Of a stretch of 11,842 nt of DNA, positions 10,009 to 11,842 are shown piece after piece. Each line of letters begins with the position of its first letter. The first letter of the stretch is position 1. Source of the stretch: Gammaproteobacteria bacterium (GTDB lineage: Bacteria > Pseudomonadota > Gammaproteobacteria > Steroidobacterales > Steroidobacteraceae); contig JADLDF010000129.1 in the NCBI GenBank assembly GCA_020846815.1, forward strand, positions 1-11,842, written 5' to 3'. Below the pieces are notes generated by a model, which saw nothing but the letters and a program-made list of their open reading frames with translations, was not told the origin of the DNA and did not search any database. The position numbers and the translations under genes were made by a program.

Positions 10009-11842
10009 ACTTCTACGAGCGCCAGGCGGCTGCGCGTCGCAGCTCCCGCTGGCTGCTGCTGGCCTTCACGATCGCCGTGACGCTGGTCGTCGCCGTGCTG
10101 AGCTGGGCGGTGCTGCTGGTGCTCGGTTTCGACGATCCGCGGCCCGTCGCGGAGCTCGCCCGTGACGAGCCCGCGCTGGCGCTGTCCACGGCGCTGTTCT
10201 GGCTGCTGATCATCATGGGCGCGAGCACCTGGCGCAGCCTGAGCCTGCGCGACGGTGGCGGGGTCGTGGCACGTGCGCTCGGCGGCACGCGCGTCGATCG
10301 CACGACCAGCGACCCCGACCTGCGACGGCTGCGCAACGTCGTCGAAGAGATGGCGATCGCCTCCGGCGTGCCGGTGCCCGAGATCTACGTGCTCGACCGC
10401 GAAGTCGCGATCAACGCGTTCGCCGCGGGCCATGCGCCGGCGAACGCGGCGATCGCAGTCACGCGCGGCACCTTGACGCGGCTCGATCGCGAAGAGCTGC
10501 AGGGCGTGATCGCGCACGAGTTCAGCCACATCCTCAATGGCGACATGCGGCTGAACCTGCGGCTGATCGGCTGGCTGTTCGGCCTGCTGGTCATCGCGCT
10601 GCTCGGGCGGATGCTGCTGCGCGTCGCACCCGAAAGCGACGACCGGCGCGGTGGACTGTTCCTGATCGTGATCGGCGCCGCACTGTTCCTGCTCGGCTCA
10701 CTCGGACGCGGGCTCGGCCGGCTGATCCAGGCGGCCGTGTCGCGCCAGCGCGAGCGCCTGGCCGATGCGTCGGCGGTGCAGTTCACGCGCAACCCCGCTG
10801 GCCTCAAGGGCGCGCTGCTGAAGATCGCCGCGCTGCCGGTGGCCGGCCGGCTCGGGACTGCGCACGCCGACGAGGTCGCGCACATGCTGTTCGTGCCGGG
10901 TCTGGCGACGCTGTTCGCGACCCATCCACCGCTCGCCGAGCGCGTCGCCACGCTCGATCCGGCGATCCGGCCGGAGCGGTTCGACGAAGTCGCCGCCGCC
11001 TACCAGCGCGCCTGGGAGCGCAGCCGTCCGCCCGCGGAGGCGGCGCGCCCCGCGGCGGCGCCCATGGCCGCGGCGCAGCGCCTCGAGGCCCTGCTCGTGC
11101 CCGCGATCGCCACCGAGGTCGCGGACTCGGTCGGCAACCCGGACACGGTGCAGATCGCCCAGGCCCATGCATTGCGGCTCGCGCTGCCGTCCGGGTTCAC
11201 CGCGGCTTCGGAATCGCCCGAGCGCTCGCGTGCGCTGCTGCTCGCGACATTGCTGTCGCGCACGCGGGCCGAAGCGGCGGCGCAGGGCGCGGCGATCGGG
11301 GCCGCGCTCGGTGCGGACGTAGCGTCGGCGGTGGAGGCCGCGGCGGATCTCGCGGGCACGCTGCCGCGGCTGCTGCGGCTGCCGGCGGTCTGCGACCTGT
11401 TCCCGACGCTGCGGCGCCTGCCGCGCGCGGAGCGCGTGCGCCTGGCGGGCCTGGTGCAGCGGCTCGCCGCCGTCGATCACGAGATCGACGTCTACGAGTT
11501 CTGCCTGCACCGGCTGGTCTACAACTCGCTGGTCGATCAGCTCGATGCGCGCGAGGCCCACGGCGGCGGCGCGCTCGGCACCTCGTTCGCCGCCGTCGGA
11601 ATCCTCTTTTCGGTGCTCGCGACCCACGGCAGCTCGGGCGATCCCGCCGCGGCCTTCGCGGCCGGCGTGGCGCATGCGCTGCCCGGAGCGCGGCGTCCGG
11701 TGCTGGAAGTCCCGGGCGACTGGCCGCGGCGGCTGTGGACCGCGCTGACGCGGCTCGAAGCCCTGCATCCGCAGGCCAAGCGCACGCTGGTCGAGGCGCT
11801 GGTGGTCACGATCTCCCACGACCAGCAGCTCACGGTCGCCGA
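10005..11842 (+). CDS. Membrane-bound M48 (HtpX-like) zinc metalloprotease, 3' end outside the window
   Basis: The 612 residues present include two hydrophobic segments near 17-41 and 60-73, then the protease domain. The zinc motif HEFSH is at 171-175 in GVIAHEFSHILNGD, the probable third ligand E250 lies in SRQRERLADASAVQF, and THPPLAERVATL is at 307-318. Two more membrane segments lie at about 187-203 and 217-235. The HtpX-like core is followed by a long C-terminal extension (about 320 onward), alanine-rich and helical. Its end (LVEALVVTISHDQQLTVA) resembles a TerB-like tail seen in LemA-associated M48 proteins; this is from memory. The reading frame is open at 11842. The ATG at 10005 has an in-frame stop at 9960 upstream and no clear ribosome site. 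A role in membrane protein turnover with LemA is inferred. Confidence 0.93.
   Translation, partial: MNFYERQAAARRSSRWLLLAFTIAVTLVVAVLSWAVLLVLGFDDPRPVAELARDEPALALSTALFWLLIIMGASTWRSLSLRDGGGVVARALGGTRVDRTTSDPDLRRLRNVVEEMAIASGVPVPEIYVLDREVAINAFAAGHAPANAAIAVTRGTLTRLDREELQGVIAHEFSHILNGDMRLNLRLIGWLFGLLVIALLGRMLLRVAPESDDRRGGLFLIVIGAALFLLGSLGRGLGRLIQAAVSRQRERLADASAVQFTRNPAGLKGALLKIAALPVAGRLGTAHADEVAHMLFVPGLATLFATHPPLAERVATLDPAIRPERFDEVAAAYQRAWERSRPPAEAARPAAAPMAAAQRLEALLVPAIATEVADSVGNPDTVQIAQAHALRLALPSGFTAASESPERSRALLLATLLSRTRAEAAAQGAAIGAALGADVASAVEAAADLAGTLPRLLRLPAVCDLFPTLRRLPRAERVRLAGLVQRLAAVDHEIDVYEFCLHRLVYNSLVDQLDAREAHGGGALGTSFAAVGILFSVLATHGSSGDPAAAFAAGVAHALPGARRPVLEVPGDWPRRLWTALTRLEALHPQAKRTLVEALVVTISHDQQLTVA

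Noticed and set aside
9633..10529. Minus-strand frame with an alternating Val/Ala stretch that resembles a membrane helix
   Set aside because: The hydrophobic stretch is the antisense reading of the hexanucleotide tract; the rest is low-complexity shadow of LemA and M48 coding DNA.

Overview
The window is high-GC DNA (roughly 70% by eye) carrying ordinary bacterial chromosomal genes. The order plsY-birA-coaX-SPOR gene-tRNA-Thr(TGT), together with type IV pilus pseudopilins of the FimT/PilE kind, points to a gammaproteobacterium. By inference it is one of the high-GC lineages near Xanthomonadales, Nevskiales or Steroidobacterales. No transposase, integrase, CRISPR array or phage gene was seen. 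No gene-free stretch exceeds 300 bases.

Layout, left to right. 1-138 is the 3' end of an arginine-deiminase-superfamily hydrolase, followed by two decayed copies of its own last bases (about 65-bp period). 358-2845 is a tight plus-strand operon in which each stop overlaps the next start by four bases: plsY (phospholipid synthesis), birA (biotin ligase/repressor) and coaX (pantothenate kinase). A SPOR-domain envelope protein and tRNA-Thr(TGT) follow, each preceded by a TAGAAT -10-like box. On the minus strand lie a small PilZ protein (3921-4238) and a probably exported endonuclease/exonuclease/phosphatase-family enzyme (4301-5305).

The divergent gap at 5306-5465 holds a perfect AT-rich inverted repeat with 23-bp arms and a 3-nt loop. 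It sits directly upstream of a maleate isomerase/arylmalonate decarboxylase-like protein that lacks both usual catalytic cysteines. On the minus strand follow a FimT-type and a PilE-type pilin (7419 to 6375), without the other minor pilins usually found between them.

From 7608 a second plus-strand operon runs off the right edge. It contains a two-domain SAM methyltransferase, a small unrecognised protein with a basic repetitive tail, a LemA protein overlapping it by four bases, and a membrane M48 metalloprotease (cut by the window end). LemA and M48 proteases are a common pair; the methyltransferase and small protein upstream are the less familiar part.

The most interesting items are the perfect palindrome, the cysteine-less racemase-fold enzyme behind it, the unassigned methyltransferase/small-protein pair joined to LemA-M48, a hexanucleotide tract with a small ORF overlapping the M48 start, and a recurring pattern of decayed short tandem duplications at gene boundaries. 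No complete undescribed defence or mobile system was found.
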